Shown: positions 21,037 to 33,072 of the stretch, in pieces
Numbering within the stretch: position 1 is the stretch's first letter
Layout: each line of letters begins with the position of its first letter
Source of the DNA: Dysidea avara
Taxonomy: Eukaryota > Porifera > Demospongiae > Dictyoceratida > Dysideidae
Direction: 5' to 3'
DNA length: 64,000 bases
Assembly (NCBI RefSeq): GCF_963678975.1
Contig: NC_089273.1
Span: 24,136,356-24,200,355, forward strand
Notes under the pieces: generated by a model
Seen by the model: the letters and a program-made list of their open reading frames with translations, nothing else
Told to the model about the DNA's origin: nothing
The model's database searches: none
Translations under genes and position numbers: made by a program

Positions 21037-22966
21037 TATAACAATTCAACAGCTTTAGTTTTGATAAACGTTTAATGTTCACAGCATGCTCAAAATCATC
21101 ACATGTGATCATTATTTTACCCTTTTCACAAATCATTTTAGTTGAATAGGATTTGGAGAATTGCAGTAATGTCATTTGCAGTTCTACAACATTCCACACA
21201 ATATGCTTCTTGTTGGCATGTAAAATAAAAAGTATATTGTTTACTGCCTCTGCAGTGTTACACGTGGAGAAACACAATACCTTTGTTTGAGATTCTGCAT
21301 ACCTTTTTGCAATTCTAATAAATTCAATAATCACATCGTTATCTAAAATTTTATTTCTAACAGCGGCTTCACACCTTTGATTTGCACACTTCCATCTTGG
21401 AAAAAGAACTGAAACCTGATCCATTTCTTGTTTTATAATTAAACCACCAGCATGAATACAATTCTCATCATCAGCAATAAACTTTGAAATATGTGAAGAG
21501 CAGATTAGTTCTCCTGATTGTGACTTAAAGGACTCTGACACAACATGTTGAGTATGACTACTATAAATTGTCTCATTTACAATTAATGGAATTTTATGAA
21601 CAAAATTTCTAATCTTTTTATCTGTGCAAATAATTTCATTTGTTAACGTGGAATTCCTACTTACCACTGTTCTCCTGTAAGAACATATCAGCTTATTAAT
21701 AACACAGTAATGTAATAATTTGGTAAGAGTTGTGATGCAGGAAGATGTCAAAGCATTTCTTGTCAAATTAAGTTCATTAATGTAAATTTCCTTTTTCTTA
21801 CTGAAAATTTCTTCACAAAGAATCCTACAGCCTTCATTTCCTATATTGCACCCTGACAGATCAATAGTATTCCACATTCTTGAATTGTCAATGTTTTTCA
21901 ATATCAACATAGTTAATGCATAGTTACTCGGTTTCAAAGTATTTATTGATTGATTATTTTGCAACAATGCTGAAATGAAGTCACTATTTTTTGCATTAGA
22001 AATCAACATTGATTTTGACACTAATATAAATCTAATGTTCTTCATTATGCGCTTAGCATTTATAAGCTTAATAACTTTACTGATTTCATTATCCGTCAAA
22101 TTAGCATTGCACATAATAATTTCATCAATATTAGAATGATTCATTAGTGTCATCAAAGCATTATCTAAATCACACTGCAAAATATTGCAGTTCAGTATAT
22201 ATAATGTATATTTAGAAATATTGTAATCAGACAAATCTTCAAAGAGCGATCCAATGTATTCAGAAATGTTTATTCTATTTACAATAAAAACTGCTGCACA
22301 ATTTTGTATACTTTTTGATGAAGAGCTCAGATTGTTTAGAACGACCAAGGGTGTTTGTGATACAATACAAGTCAATGTATCATTGCCTTTGTGATATTCT
22401 GTAAGAATCAAGTCATCAATGTTCTTACTCCAACTTGTAATACACCTGATTACAATTCTTTTAATACTTTGATGCTGAATGTTAAAACTTATGTCAAAGT
22501 ATGAGATCATAAAGTCATTTGATGCAAACTTCAAATTATTTTTTAATGTTTGAACCCTGAAGTGATCATAGAAAATTGAGTTAAACAGTATATTATACAC
22601 ATTCAGTTTGTCATTAGATGAAGTAGTGATGCATTGAGCAAAGGGTGTCACCTTGTGATGAAATGTTGGTTGGAAAAAAAGTGAAAAGATTATATCTGCT
22701 AACATCTCATTTTCAACACCTACAATAAGGGCAGCGATATTGAAAACTTGACCATCAAATACACTAGACGCTATATTAATTATTTCAGTAGTTTTGTCAT
22801 CTACAAGGAAAAACTCATAGAAGTTACCCTTATAATCTAACATTGAGAGCTCCATGACTTGCTCAGTCAATAAGTGCTTTAACAAGTATACACTGTAAAC
22901 ATTATTTGTGTTGTCTCCAAGAGTAGTGCCTCTATTGACCAACAGTGGAATTTTATGCTTAAAGTT
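21032..22966 (-). CDS. NLR locus, LRR super-repeat segment 3
   Basis: Open frame of about 640 codons. It begins inside a repeat unit: its first codons complete the NF-K-H-K-IPL signature begun in the preceding frame, showing a single-base frameshift at about 22966-22970 rather than a new gene. The nominal first codon (22942) is TTG, not ATG. Units visible are one short unit with TPLVVLNN near 22346 and one full unit with MWNTIDLSGCNIGNEGC, YINELNLTRNALTS and NFVHKIPLIVNE near 21588. The terminal part (WNVVELQMTLL, IKRLSKLKLLNCY) is cut by the MITE, whose TGA is used as stop. Predicted LRR solenoid, cytosolic. Confidence 0.8.
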   Translation of the reverse strand, partial: NFKHKIPLLVNRGTTLGDNTNNVYSVYLLKHLLTEQVMELSMLDYKGNFYEFFLVDDKTTEIINIASSVFDGQVFNIAALIVGVENEMLADIIFSLFFQPTFHHKVTPFAQCITTSSNDKLNVYNILFNSIFYDHFRVQTLKNNLKFASNDFMISYFDISFNIQHQSIKRIVIRCITSWSKNIDDLILTEYHKGNDTLTCIVSQTPLVVLNNLSSSSKSIQNCAAVFIVNRINISEYIGSLFEDLSDYNISKYTLYILNCNILQCDLDNALMTLMNHSNIDEIIMCNANLTDNEISKVIKLINAKRIMKNIRFILVSKSMLISNAKNSDFISALLQNNQSINTLKPSNYALTMLILKNIDNSRMWNTIDLSGCNIGNEGCRILCEEIFSKKKEIYINELNLTRNALTSSCITTLTKLLHYCVINKLICSYRRTVVSRNSTLTNEIICTDKKIRNFVHKIPLIVNETIYSSHTQHVVSESFKSQSGELICSSHISKFIADDENCIHAGGLIIKQEMDQVSVLFPRWKCANQRCEAAVRNKILDNDVIIEFIRIAKRYAESQTKVLCFSTCNTAEAVNNILFILHANKKHIVWNVVELQMTLLQFSKSYSTKMICEKGKIMITCDDFEHAVNIKRLSKLKLLNCYM

Positions 22967-25900
22967 ACAAAATAATGTTTTTGTATGAATGGTAGCGAAG
23001 CTGCAACAATTTCATGAAATTGTCTGTCAAATTTTGTGTTATAATTAGATTTTCAATAACACAATGGGTTAGTAAATCAATGAAAATCACAACTGACACT
23101 GATGTCAACATGTTGCAAGACAGATTCAAAACTTTTATATAACTGGTTTTACCACATTTAGAAAAACATTCGCAAAATATTTCCATTCCTGTGTCACCAA
23201 TTTTACATCCTGATAAATCGATAGTGTTCCAATAGTTTGAGTGACTAACAAAGACATTTTTAAGCTGGGATATTTGAATATCACAGTTAACTACAGAAAA
23301 AGAATTAATTGCTGGTTTACACTGCATTATTGCAGAAATGACTTGAGCGTTTGAAATGTTGGAAAATAGTTTTGTAGCTGACACAAAAACGTAATTTGTC
23401 TGTAATCTAGAATGATCTTTTAGAAGTTCAACTATTGTCTGTGCTACGTCATCTTCCAAATCAATCAAACACAGAGCAATTTTAATACAAGAATCAAATA
23501 AATTGTACTTTGGTAATGTACATGTATACAACACATTTTTGAGTTCATTTGTCATCACCTTACTCTTAAGAATATACAACGTATGAGCAGAAATTTTAGA
23601 ATCCGATGAATCAGAAACAGTTTTCATTAGCTTACACAGACATTCATCAACTTCATTGCTGTTTATGAGGATTGATGCATACCATTGCTCTGATGATCTA
23701 ACATGATTCATTAAAACTAGTGGAATGCTTAGATTCAAGTTGAGCAGTGGTGCTCCAGTACAAAATTGTTTAAGAATAACATCAGCAACCATGTTGTCCA
23801 GCTTAAGAGAGCTGTGTATCACCAGCTTTTGGATGGTGCAATGTTGAAGATATTGGGTGATTAAGTTATCTATGTCAATACATTGAGAAGATAATTTTAA
23901 AATTCTAACATGTTTTATTGAACATTTATTACCAAGAAAAGTAAACAATGCAACCCTTTTAATAGCAGCATGGCATGTCAAAAGATCAAACACATCCAAA
24001 GATGTCATTTTATTATGAATTTTAAGGCAACACAATTGTTGCAAGCACCAAGTAATCAAAGGTAAACTTTCAGCACTTTCAAAGACTGAGTTAACTTTTA
24101 ATAATGAATTTTTTAGCAGCACTTTAAACACAGTAGATAATTCCTTCTTTTCATCCAAGACAATAATTTCATATGCTTGTCCATCTTTATCTAACAAACA
24201 TGGTAGCAGATCATTTTCATTAGGCTCATAATTTACTAGATAGATGTTGTAAATATTAGTTGTGTTATTCACATCTGATCTGTTGATCACCAGAGGAATT
24301 CCACGCTTAAAATTAGCAATACTTTGAAAGGATTGGCGATGATCATGTAGTAGTTTTGTAAAACTGTTGTCTCTAATAAAATTATCTAATAGTATCAACT
24401 TCTCAATAATACAAAATTGAAGTATTTTAAGGATATGATAAATGGAGCTTACAGTTAAAGAGTTGTTTGACAAATTTAGCACCTTAATATGCACTGCGTT
24501 AGTGAATAATGAATTGTTTTCACTAATAATTTTAATGATTTTATCTTCCATTTTACACCCAGATAGATCAATATTGTGCCAAACTCTTGAAACAGTGCTA
24601 AATCCACCAATTATTTGTCCAATTTCAAAATTGTCATTAGACACAGTTAAATCCACTATTGAAGGATTTTCATTTATTGCTGTAGCAAATAATTGCTCAT
24701 TAGATGTGTCAGCAAATATTTTAGTTGCAGAAGTTATAAGATATTCAAGTTTTAATGTTCTCTGTAATTCTTTAAGGTACCTATAAAGTGTGACCACTGC
24801 TACATCACACAGGTTGGTCTCCAGTATGAAAACACGTGCATAATTATGTACCAAGTAATGAAATAATGAGAGATCACTCTTTGGCAAATCACTTAGCATA
24901 ACATGGCTATTCAAGAGAAACAGTTCATAATGAGCATCATCAAATATTCTAAAACCTCCCAAAAAATTGCATGCATTTTTGTTATTTAAATCAAATTTTT
25001 TAAGGAAGACAGAAGCAAACAATTTGTCCTGTTCAGCACAATTGTTTACAACTACTAATGGAATATCTAAGACAAAATTCTGAATGCTCATTCCACCATA
25101 ATGATACGCTGTGAGGACATATTGTTCAAATCCCTGAATGCCACTATGAGAAATAATCAGTGTTTCAATAACACAGTTGCACAAGCAATCAAGAATAGTA
25201 GTAGGTTTGAGGAAATTGTGGGAAAAATCTAATTCTTTAAGAAAGTTTATTGCACTTTGGTTTGAGAACAAAACTCTGCAAACATTTTGAAACATAATAT
25301 TGTTCAGTTTATAGCAGCATATTTTTAGATTCCTTATGTATTTGCATTTAATAGAGATTGTGGCTAGTTCATAGTAGTTAACAATGGTACAGTTCACTAT
25401 TTCCAATGTTAATATTGATGGACAATTTTCTAAAACTTGTAATAGTTTATGTTGATGTACCCCATAAGCAATCAATTTTTTTTGATTAAAAAGTATAAAA
25501 TCAACATTTCTTTTAAGAGTTGGTAATTTTATCAGCAATTCAACCAAAAGCATATCACAAACTCCATTCTCAAATATGGATATTTCGTGAAAGTCATTGC
25601 TTAGAAGAAGCTGGCAATCATGCACATTGCTGATACAAAAAGAATTTATAATTACAAGCTTATTTGCTGGTGCAGGATGGCAGATTCTTTGGCTTGTTTC
25701 AGTTGTAATTTTACAGTTGACCAAATAGCTAATTGAATGTACTGAGTCGCATGCTATGCTATTCTCTGAGTGGATAGATGTACAGTGGTTTATTATGGTT
25801 AATGGAATTCCATTATTGAAATTAAGTATGTTGTTTTTAAGTACTCCACATTTCAGTTTGTTAAAAACATAACCAGATGAAGAAATTTTAATCATTTCAA

Positions 25901-28900
25901 AGTGGCAGAATTCCAAGGACTTTATTAATGGATGCAAACAAGATACTGTCAATACATTTCCTGAACAATCCAGCTCTTTGATATAATGTAAATGTTCCCC
26001 ACTAAAGAAAGACTGACATGTGGTAGTACATAATTTATATCCAATCAAACATGATGAAATATCAATTTTCTTAATTTGATTACTTTTGCCAGAATAATTA
26101 AGTCTTGTCAGCTTTGTAATAACATTTACAGCTTTCTCACTCAATATAAAGCTGTCTTGAACTACACGAAGAATAATGTCCTGATTTGTATATAAAACTG
26201 CAAAGCTATTTTCCAGTCTGTGAAATATTCTGTTTGTAAAATAAACATTGAATAGCTGCATATCTGAATCAAACAGTGATTCAAATTCTTCATCGATCAA
26301 TGCAAGTGATGTAGTATAGATGTCACATAGTAAATGTTGCTCAATTCTGTGTACTGATGAATACATTTTAAATTGTGGATTGTGTTTCCTTAAATTAGTC
26401 CCAATAATAACCAGTGGAACTCCAAGTTTAAAATTAAGAATTTCCTTACCATTGTCAAATTCTGCAATCATATGTCTTGTAAAATCATATCCAGTCCAGC
26501 TGTTATTGGAGATTATTAGTTTCTTAAGAACACCATAATTAAGTGCACCAATTATGGAAACAACAGAAGCTGTGGTTAGTTGAGTGTTGGACAAATTTAG
26601 CACTTCAAAGTAGTTTTCACCTTTATAGTAAGACCACCATTCACAAAGAACTTTGCAACCTTTGTCACCTAAATTACACCCAGAGAGATCAAGTGTATTC
26701 CATCTTCTTGAAATGGACCACATCAGTGCATCTTTAAATCGGTGTTCTAAATTGCTACACTGAGATATTAGCAAGTGATCAATCGATAAGTTATTTGTTA
26801 GTACCGTAGTAACCAATTGATCACAATGTAAGTTGGTTATCACCCTTTTGTCAGAAACCATGACATATTGAACGCATTTTTCCTTTTCTTTTTTTATAAA
26901 GAGAGCAAAATCTGTGATTTGTTGACTGGTTAAATTTGCTTCATATAAAATAAAGTTGAAATTGTCAGGTAGTTGACAGCAAATATTTGATAAGTCATTT
27001 ACGTTTGAAATCATATTTACAAAACAAACCCTAATTTTGCAATCTGTTAGTTGATGAATCACGTTATTAATGTCACTTTCTTTGATTTCATCCAATTTAA
27101 GAAAAGCTGTACTAACAGCTTGTGGTGATTCCCTTAATCCTTGCACATTATTTAGAATAATTAATGGGATTCCATGAAGTAAGTTTTGTATTTTGAGCCC
27201 AGCATATATTTCAGTGAGGATACCCTCAATTACAGAATCATTATTAATAAAATTGTTTGAAATATCAAGCTTTTCAATGACACAGTATTGTAATGCCTTG
27301 GTAATTTCCTTCAAGCAAAACAGTCCATTATCTGAAATATTTAAAAGCTTGATGTATGATATTACACTTGTGCTAGAAAATACACTATTAGATAACGTTT
27401 GGAAGTGGTTTTCATTTAAACCACATTTGCATACATGGAGTTTCCTTAGTGCTTTAAATTTATTTGACATATAATCTTCGATTTCATAAATCACATCTTC
27501 AGGAATATCACAATCAGTTATTTCAACTGTAAAAACACATTCAGGATTACAAAGTTGAAGAGCTTTAATAATGTGATGATGTGCTACTCTAAACACGAAC
27601 ACTTGTGTGCTGGACAACAGTAAACATCTAATTCTGTTAGGATACAATTGAATAGGAATAATAATTTTTGTTAGGCCATCTTCTGAATTATCAAATACAC
27701 CAACAGCACAAAAAGGATTTGAATGTAAAAATGACACAATATCATCTAGTCGATTTGAGGTAAGGAAATTAAAGCATATGATTTCCTGAATGAGACAGTT
27801 ACTTTCTGATAAAGCACACGACAGCTCATCCAAGTTATTAATTAGTTTGTAGTTGCTGACATAAACAGTTGCAGTCATTTCCAATTCCTGCAGTTCTACT
27901 TCAGTGACAGCTAAGCCTTTAGTGTTATTAATAACCATCAGTGAAATACCTGTAGAAAAGTTACGAATCAGTTTCTCGGCAAAGTAGTATGATATCATGA
28001 TGTCTTTAATTTTCGTGTACATGTTTTCATTGGAAATAATCAGCTTTTCAACACTACAAGAAATTAGAAGTTTATTAAAAATATCAAGAAATGCTGACGT
28101 AAGAGGGTGATTTGATATGTCCAGTTCTTTAATATGTTTCAGCTGACTGGATTTGCCAAAGAGTGATTCATAAAGGAATTCACAATCATCATCTTTAATG
28201 TTGCTTTTAGACATGTCAAGAACATTAATACTTGTCTTATTCCTAATCATAGTGAAAATTATCTCCTGAACAACATCATCAATAATACCCGATTTAAAAG
28301 AAATAATTCTGATTTTGGATTTGGAAATGTTATTCTCAACTGAAAAGACCGCATCAAATTTATTTTTCATAGCAAAAATATCACAAAATAGCTCAGTGCT
28401 GATCATGAAGTAATCCAAATTATTACCAATTGTAGAAGAGCCACTTGGTACATAGATAGCTACATAATCAAATCCTGGAGTACTGGAGTTACTGACTGCA
28501 GAATGAATTGACATTGGAATTTTCAATTCAAAGTTTACTAGTTTGTCAAAGTATGAAGAAAGTGATTCATTGAAAGCCTCAATATTTATAGGGACTGGTG
28601 AAATAACAAGCTTTTTAACACTGCAAATTTGGAGTAGCTTAATAAAAGTGATTGCAGATTCTAATGTCAAACAGCTGTAGCCAATGTCTAACTTATTAAT
28701 GTGAATCCTACATTTCTTCAGTGAAAAGCATTCACAAATAGTTTTAAGTCCCTCATTTTTTATGCTGCTTCCTGACAGATCAATAGTATCCCAGACATTT
28801 CTATTACTTTCTGAAAAGAAGGTACAAAGCTCTGATATTTGAATACCACAATTCCTTATTTGAACATAATTAACAGTTGAAGCGCAATGTCGTAATCCTT

Positions 28901-29190
28901 CAGTAATTTGAACTTCATTGGCTCTAAATGCCATTAATTTTGTGTTGCCTGTCAATACAAAAGTGTGATTACTATTATTACCATCATTAAGACTATCTGC
29001 TAATGTCTGCACAGTGCTGTCTTGTAAATTGGACTGAAATATGTGAATTGTAGTGAATGAATTTTTGCAAAGCTGTAAAAGTTCACATATAATTTCTTCA
29101 TCTTTAAAAGTATTATTGAAAAGGAAAATATTATCATGTACCACGGTAGTGGTATCATGTACCACGGTAGTGGTACATAATAGGGATCAG
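22965..29190 (-). CDS. NLR locus, LRR super-repeat segment 2 (about 2,070 codons)
   Basis: 6.2 kb without an intron or stop. It holds about nine super-repeat units. A typical unit reads W-x-T-I-DLSGC-x-I-G-D-x-G, then I-K-x-LNLS-x-N-x-LT, then C-x-I-E-K-L-I-I-S, then a Tyr/Gly-containing stretch and the signature I-L-N-F-x3-I-P-L-V-I-I-N, followed by a more variable region with a SATKLFA or SNKRVI-like strand. Signatures sit near 28513, 27939, 27168, 26414, 25804, 25077, 24292 and 23727; spacing alternates loosely between about 570-610 and 730-785 bp. There is no ATG start: the first in-frame codon after the stop is within a tandem 20-bp duplication (29145-29185). The frame ends at 22965 by a one-base shift. 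The segment is preceded by about 1 kb of non-LRR sequence, so its link to the NACHT exon is inferred from order and repeat type. Confidence 0.85.
29145..29185. repeat. Tandem 20-bp duplication at LRR segment edge
   Basis: Two exact adjacent copies of ATCATGTACCACGGTAGTGG, each itself partly palindromic (TACCACGGTAGTGGTA), at the 5' boundary of the long LRR frame. It is followed by AATAGGGATCA, which also occurs near 30182 in the foldback element. Confidence 0.8.
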
Positions 29191-29472
29191 GCAGAAATTT
29201 TTCAAAACACTCTAATAGAACGCACGCCAAAAGCAGCCTTCCGGGCTTTAGATTTTATTTCTAAAACATTCTAGACCTTTCTTTTGTGTTTACAACACTA
29301 GCCAACAAGTATTAAAAGTAAGGGAAATGGTTTTAGGTGTTTTTAAAAATTTTGAAAATGGTTAGATTCTCCATCTTCTTTCTTTCTTCTTTCTTGTTTC
29401 GCGCGCCTACAGCTCGTAGGAAGTAGATATCAGCCCTAAAAACGTATGGCGTATTTAAAAAAACATTCTTAC

Positions 29473-29553
29473 CCAGGTCTGTGTGGTATTAAAATCTTCC
29501 CTCTCTAATGCGATTGCGAGATATAGAGCAAGAATCACTCTTCGAGACGCCAT
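29473..29553 (-). CDS. Candidate first coding exon, family unknown
   Basis: An ATG (29553) opens 27 codons, MASRRVILALYLAIALERED then FNTTQTW, ending exactly at a TGG|GTAAGA donor. The local base composition is more GC-rich than its surroundings. The mildly hydrophobic, Arg-flanked stretch could be a signal anchor or part of a transposon protein. No second exon could be assigned with confidence; a TTTTAG acceptor at about 29270 leads into a frame that stops. It may be a start for a gene including the long LRR frame, or chance. Confidence 0.22.
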
Positions 29554-30141
29554 TCGATCGAGAAGCCATACAGATGATAATATAGAATTGTTTAAAATTC
29601 CATTGCTTTAGCTCACAGGACTAAAATGCATCAAGTTGTATCACACTAAACATTAAACATAACTATTGTTCACTGAAACTCGGGTTTTAGACTTCCTTCA
29701 TTACGAGACAGTGAAGGGGGTGTGGCCCGCACCTCGTCACTTAAACTATTACTGTACGCCTTTCGTGTATACTTTCTATTATATTCTTCAGCTGTTTACC
29801 AGCTAAGAGTCGACATAACAAGGCTTGTAAGCTATTGGAACACACTGGTAAATTTCGAATTGAAAAGGGGTGTGTCCCTTCCGTACGCGATTGAAAAATA
29901 AAAAGCGGGATACTCCGTATACTCAGCACTTTAATTGGAGTCGACCACGTTTTGTCAAGCGTGTGTTGAAGAGGAAGAGGACAATGATTAAACTTAATTA
30001 TGTAATTGTTTATTAAACTTATTTATGTAATTGTTTATTGCCAGTTGATATTACAATGGGTTTCTTTATTAAACAATCATGTACTGTTGAACGTATATTT
30101 AAGAAGTAGTCCATGTGCATGGACATGAAAAAAATCATGAA

Positions 30142-30526
30142 ACTAGTGGGGCAAAAAAATTATTAATTTTCAACAAGTAGAATAGGGATCAAAGATTTGA
30201 TTTTGAAAAAAACTGCGTAAACAAGAAGTAATAGGGATGATAATCCACAAAATTCTATGCATCATCAGTTCAAAGCAAGTTATTTGAATAGTGTACACTC
30301 AATTTGCGATTCCTATTTCAACTTGTGGTTAAATTTTGTTAAAATGTTGAAATAGGAATCGCAAATTGAGTGTACACTATTCAAATAACTTGCTTTGAAC
30401 TGATGATGCATAGAATTTTGTGGATTATCATCCCTATTACTTCTTGTTTACGCAGTTTTTTTCAAAATCAAATCTTTGATCCCTATTCTACTTGTTGAAA
30501 ATTAATAATTTTTTTGCCCCACTAGT
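30142..30526. mobile_element. 385-bp foldback element in the LRR region
   Basis: Near-perfect inverted repeat with arms of about 180 bp. Ends are ACTAGTGGGGCAAAAAAATT and its complement; inner blocks include AATAGGGATCAAAG, GATGATAATCCACAAAATTC and AGTGTACACTCAATTTGCGA, around a 24-bp spacer. The LRR frame coming from the NACHT side enters the right end and stops at once, so the element truncates that frame. No coding capacity. Confidence 0.85.
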
Positions 30527-30700
30527 ACAAAATACTGGTGTCTTTAAAGTTGATTGCTGAATGCAATAATGACCTGTTCATTTCACAATTAACTAAGAAC
30601 ACATTAGTAAACAAAGAGGAACCCTTTGGTGTAGACTCATCAACAAAGTCATTTAATATTGTTAATGGTGTTTTATTCTTGAAATTAAAAAAAATTACTT
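30522..30700 (-). CDS. NLR LRR segment 1, continuation after frameshift
   Basis: About 57 codons continuing the preceding LRR frame: NFKNKTPLTILND supplies the repeat signature, then FLVNCEMNRSLLHSA as in the variable part of other units. The frame change sits in a run of eight T on the coding strand (about 30690-30697); one T fewer would make both frames continuous. The frame ends in the foldback element. Confidence 0.75.
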
Positions 30701-31877
30701 TCAACATTGATCTTGGCTAAAATAGCATCACACAATATCTTGTTAGGAATTGTATTATTTTTCACATTAAGATGCTTTATCAAGCAATGTTCAAGGGTCT
30801 CCAATATTGTGTTCAAGGCTGAATTAGTTGGGTTGCACTGTGAGATGTCAAAAACATCGAAGAAAAGATTTTGGTTTTGTTCTGTCATACATGAAATGAG
30901 TACTTTAAAATTTTCATCACCAATTTTGCAGTTCATTAATTTGATAGTTACTAAATCATCAATTTGATTAGCATGATGCTGCATTAAAAAATATTTGCAT
31001 GCTTGGGATACTTTTTGCATATTAGAGTTATATGCTAACAGTTTCGTTTTGGACTGCAGGATATATTCAATGTTAACTAACGTGCCTTTAGCAATAAATT
31101 TTTGAAGTCCTGATGAGATTTCAGAGGCAGCATGATCTTGCAAGTCAGTTTCGTACACACTCACTAAACTGAAATTAGCAAAAATATAACCAATTACCAC
31201 TGGAAGATCATTAAGTTGAAAACCGGAATTCCAGAAGTAGAGACTACAGTCACCATTTGTAGCACATAAAAGTTTCATATCTTCCTTCCTATTAAATTTG
31301 GTGTAGATGAAATAAAAACTTGATTTAAAATTGAGGATTTTTTCAACATGAATTTTTGTAGCTCTCTGTACAGTAACATACTTGGCAAACACAATATCGT
31401 CAAATGCTTGATAAGTGATGGTATTACTGCCTACAGCTAATCGTTCTACTTTAAGAGTGTAGCAAAGATCAATGATTTTGTCAATCACTGAAGATGTTAA
31501 GTGATTGAAGGACAAGTTTATATATTTGATTGATATTTTTGTTTCAGTATTTCCTGTGCATATCCTATGGAATTCCCCTAGACCATTGTCTCCTATGTAA
31601 CACCTTGATAAATTCAGTGAATTCCAAGTTTTTGTTGCTGATTGTGTAAGAAAGAAGCAAAAAGTGTAAACATCACTGAGCAACAATGCATTTCCACTGA
31701 GATCAATACTATTCTCTGACAAATAGCTTCCAACAAGTTGCACCAAATGATCGTCACCTGTTTCCAAGAAACATTGAAATAAGTGAAGACAACTCACCTT
31801 GTTGCTTAAGGTTTCCTGTGCTATATTTGCAGTGCCTAAAACTTTGCTAGCTAAAACAGACTTACGTCCAGACAATT
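30685..31877 (-). CDS. NLR LRR segment 1 (post-NACHT linker and first LRR units)
   Basis: About 397 codons. It opens with LSGRKSV, apparently the direct continuation of HFL in the NACHT frame, through a one-base offset at about 31876. It then reads VSCLHLFQCFLETGDD, a linker helix typical of sponge NLRs between NACHT and LRR, SENSIDLSGNALLLSDV, and the first LRR unit (WNSLNLSRCYIGDNG, YINLSFNHLTSS). A second unit ends near the T8 run. The nominal first codon (31875) is TTG. Family knowledge says this region caps the LRR; the function of this copy is not tested. Confidence 0.85.
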
Positions 31878-33072
31878 AAGAAGTGCTTCAATGCGAATGA
31901 CTTTCCACAAGTCAGACCGGCATACATAATACTGGTGTTTAGAAATCTTGGGTCCCAAAAATTTTCTTTCAAGATTTGAATTTGTTTTTTATCACTGGAT
32001 GTTGCAATGTAATATGCAGCTAGAAACTCTTGAATTGAAAAATGTAAATAGTTGTAAGAGACATGAGATGATCCTTCACGAAAATTACGATATTCCACAA
32101 CCTTTAGTAGACCTAATGTATTAAATTTTCCAACATATTTTGGGCAGTCAGTAGCTATATCACAATCATTGAAAACAAGTTTTTCCTCACCTAGAAAAAC
32201 ATAAGCTAATTTAGCTAACACATGTAGCTGCTGTTTGTAAGATGAAGGTAAACATTCTAGAGTGTGTCCCTTTAGTGATACATTCTTTTCTTTCCATAAA
32301 TATCTTGAAATTGTAATCATTATAAAAAGCTTGTTAATTTCAGTTTGGGTTTTTGGAAGGGCATTGTCAGATTCTAGTGACTCTTTAAACAGACATATTA
32401 ATATGGTCATGTTGAGTGGAATATAGCATAAGCTATCGATAAAGGCATTCGTTTCTAGGTAGTGCTCCATTTTCTGAATTTCTTCAACATTACCTTTCAA
32501 ACTTCTGTGAATATACTCTTTTCTATCTTCTTTGGTGAAGCCAAGAATTTCTACCCTACAGTCAACCATGTCGTGTAAAGAAGCAGAAGCAATAGGTCGT
32601 GATGTTATAACCAACCCACAAAGTTTCAAAATTTTATGACTCATTATTTTACCAATAAGAGAATCTTTCCTTATGCTCTCAGAAATTTCACCATAGCCAT
32701 CAAACACGATCACACAGTGCTCCCCTGATGTGCTTTCTAAATACTCCATAACTGCTTCAACTGTTGAATTTTTTTGATAGGAATTTGTAACATAGCAAAC
32801 AAACTGCTCTAAAGATTTGACCTGCTGTATGTAAGGATCACGTAGCGATATTAAAAACAACAATGATTTTTCCTGTAAAATATTTTTATTAGCCCATTGA
32901 AATGCTATTTCTTTTGATAAAATAGTTTTACCAATACCAGGTGCTCCTTCTATTAAAATTATGTTAGGCTTGGTGTACTCTGTATTCTCATCATCAGAAA
33001 TTTGTGCTGAAAAAATATCAGATATATCTTTTGTTGCTTGAGCAACAAAAGATATATAAAACTGCTCTAGTC
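31862..33072 (-). CDS. NACHT NTPase exon of an NLR-type protein
   Basis: About 403 codons beginning after a TTTGTATGTTTCAG acceptor (exon starts 33072; the first residue is a Gly shared with the previous exon, then LEQFYISFV). Visible motifs are P-loop GAPGIGKT (coding 32930-32960), VIVFDGYGEI as Walker B, LVITSRP as sensor 1, and a winged-helix end with FNTLGLLKVVEY and YNYLHFSIQEFLAAYYIA. This is the STAND/NACHT arrangement of NLRs, which use nucleotide-driven oligomerisation for immune signalling. One acidic residue of the usual DGxDE Walker B is Gly here (DGYGE). The frame ends HFLIVWT-stop at 31862, one base out of register with the LRR frame that follows, so the locus is frameshifted or the assembly has an indel. 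Confidence 0.92.

Noticed and set aside
20796-21040. Idea that removing the MITE restores one continuous LRR frame
   Set aside because: Checked base by base: with either a TA or TATA target copy the frames stay out of register.
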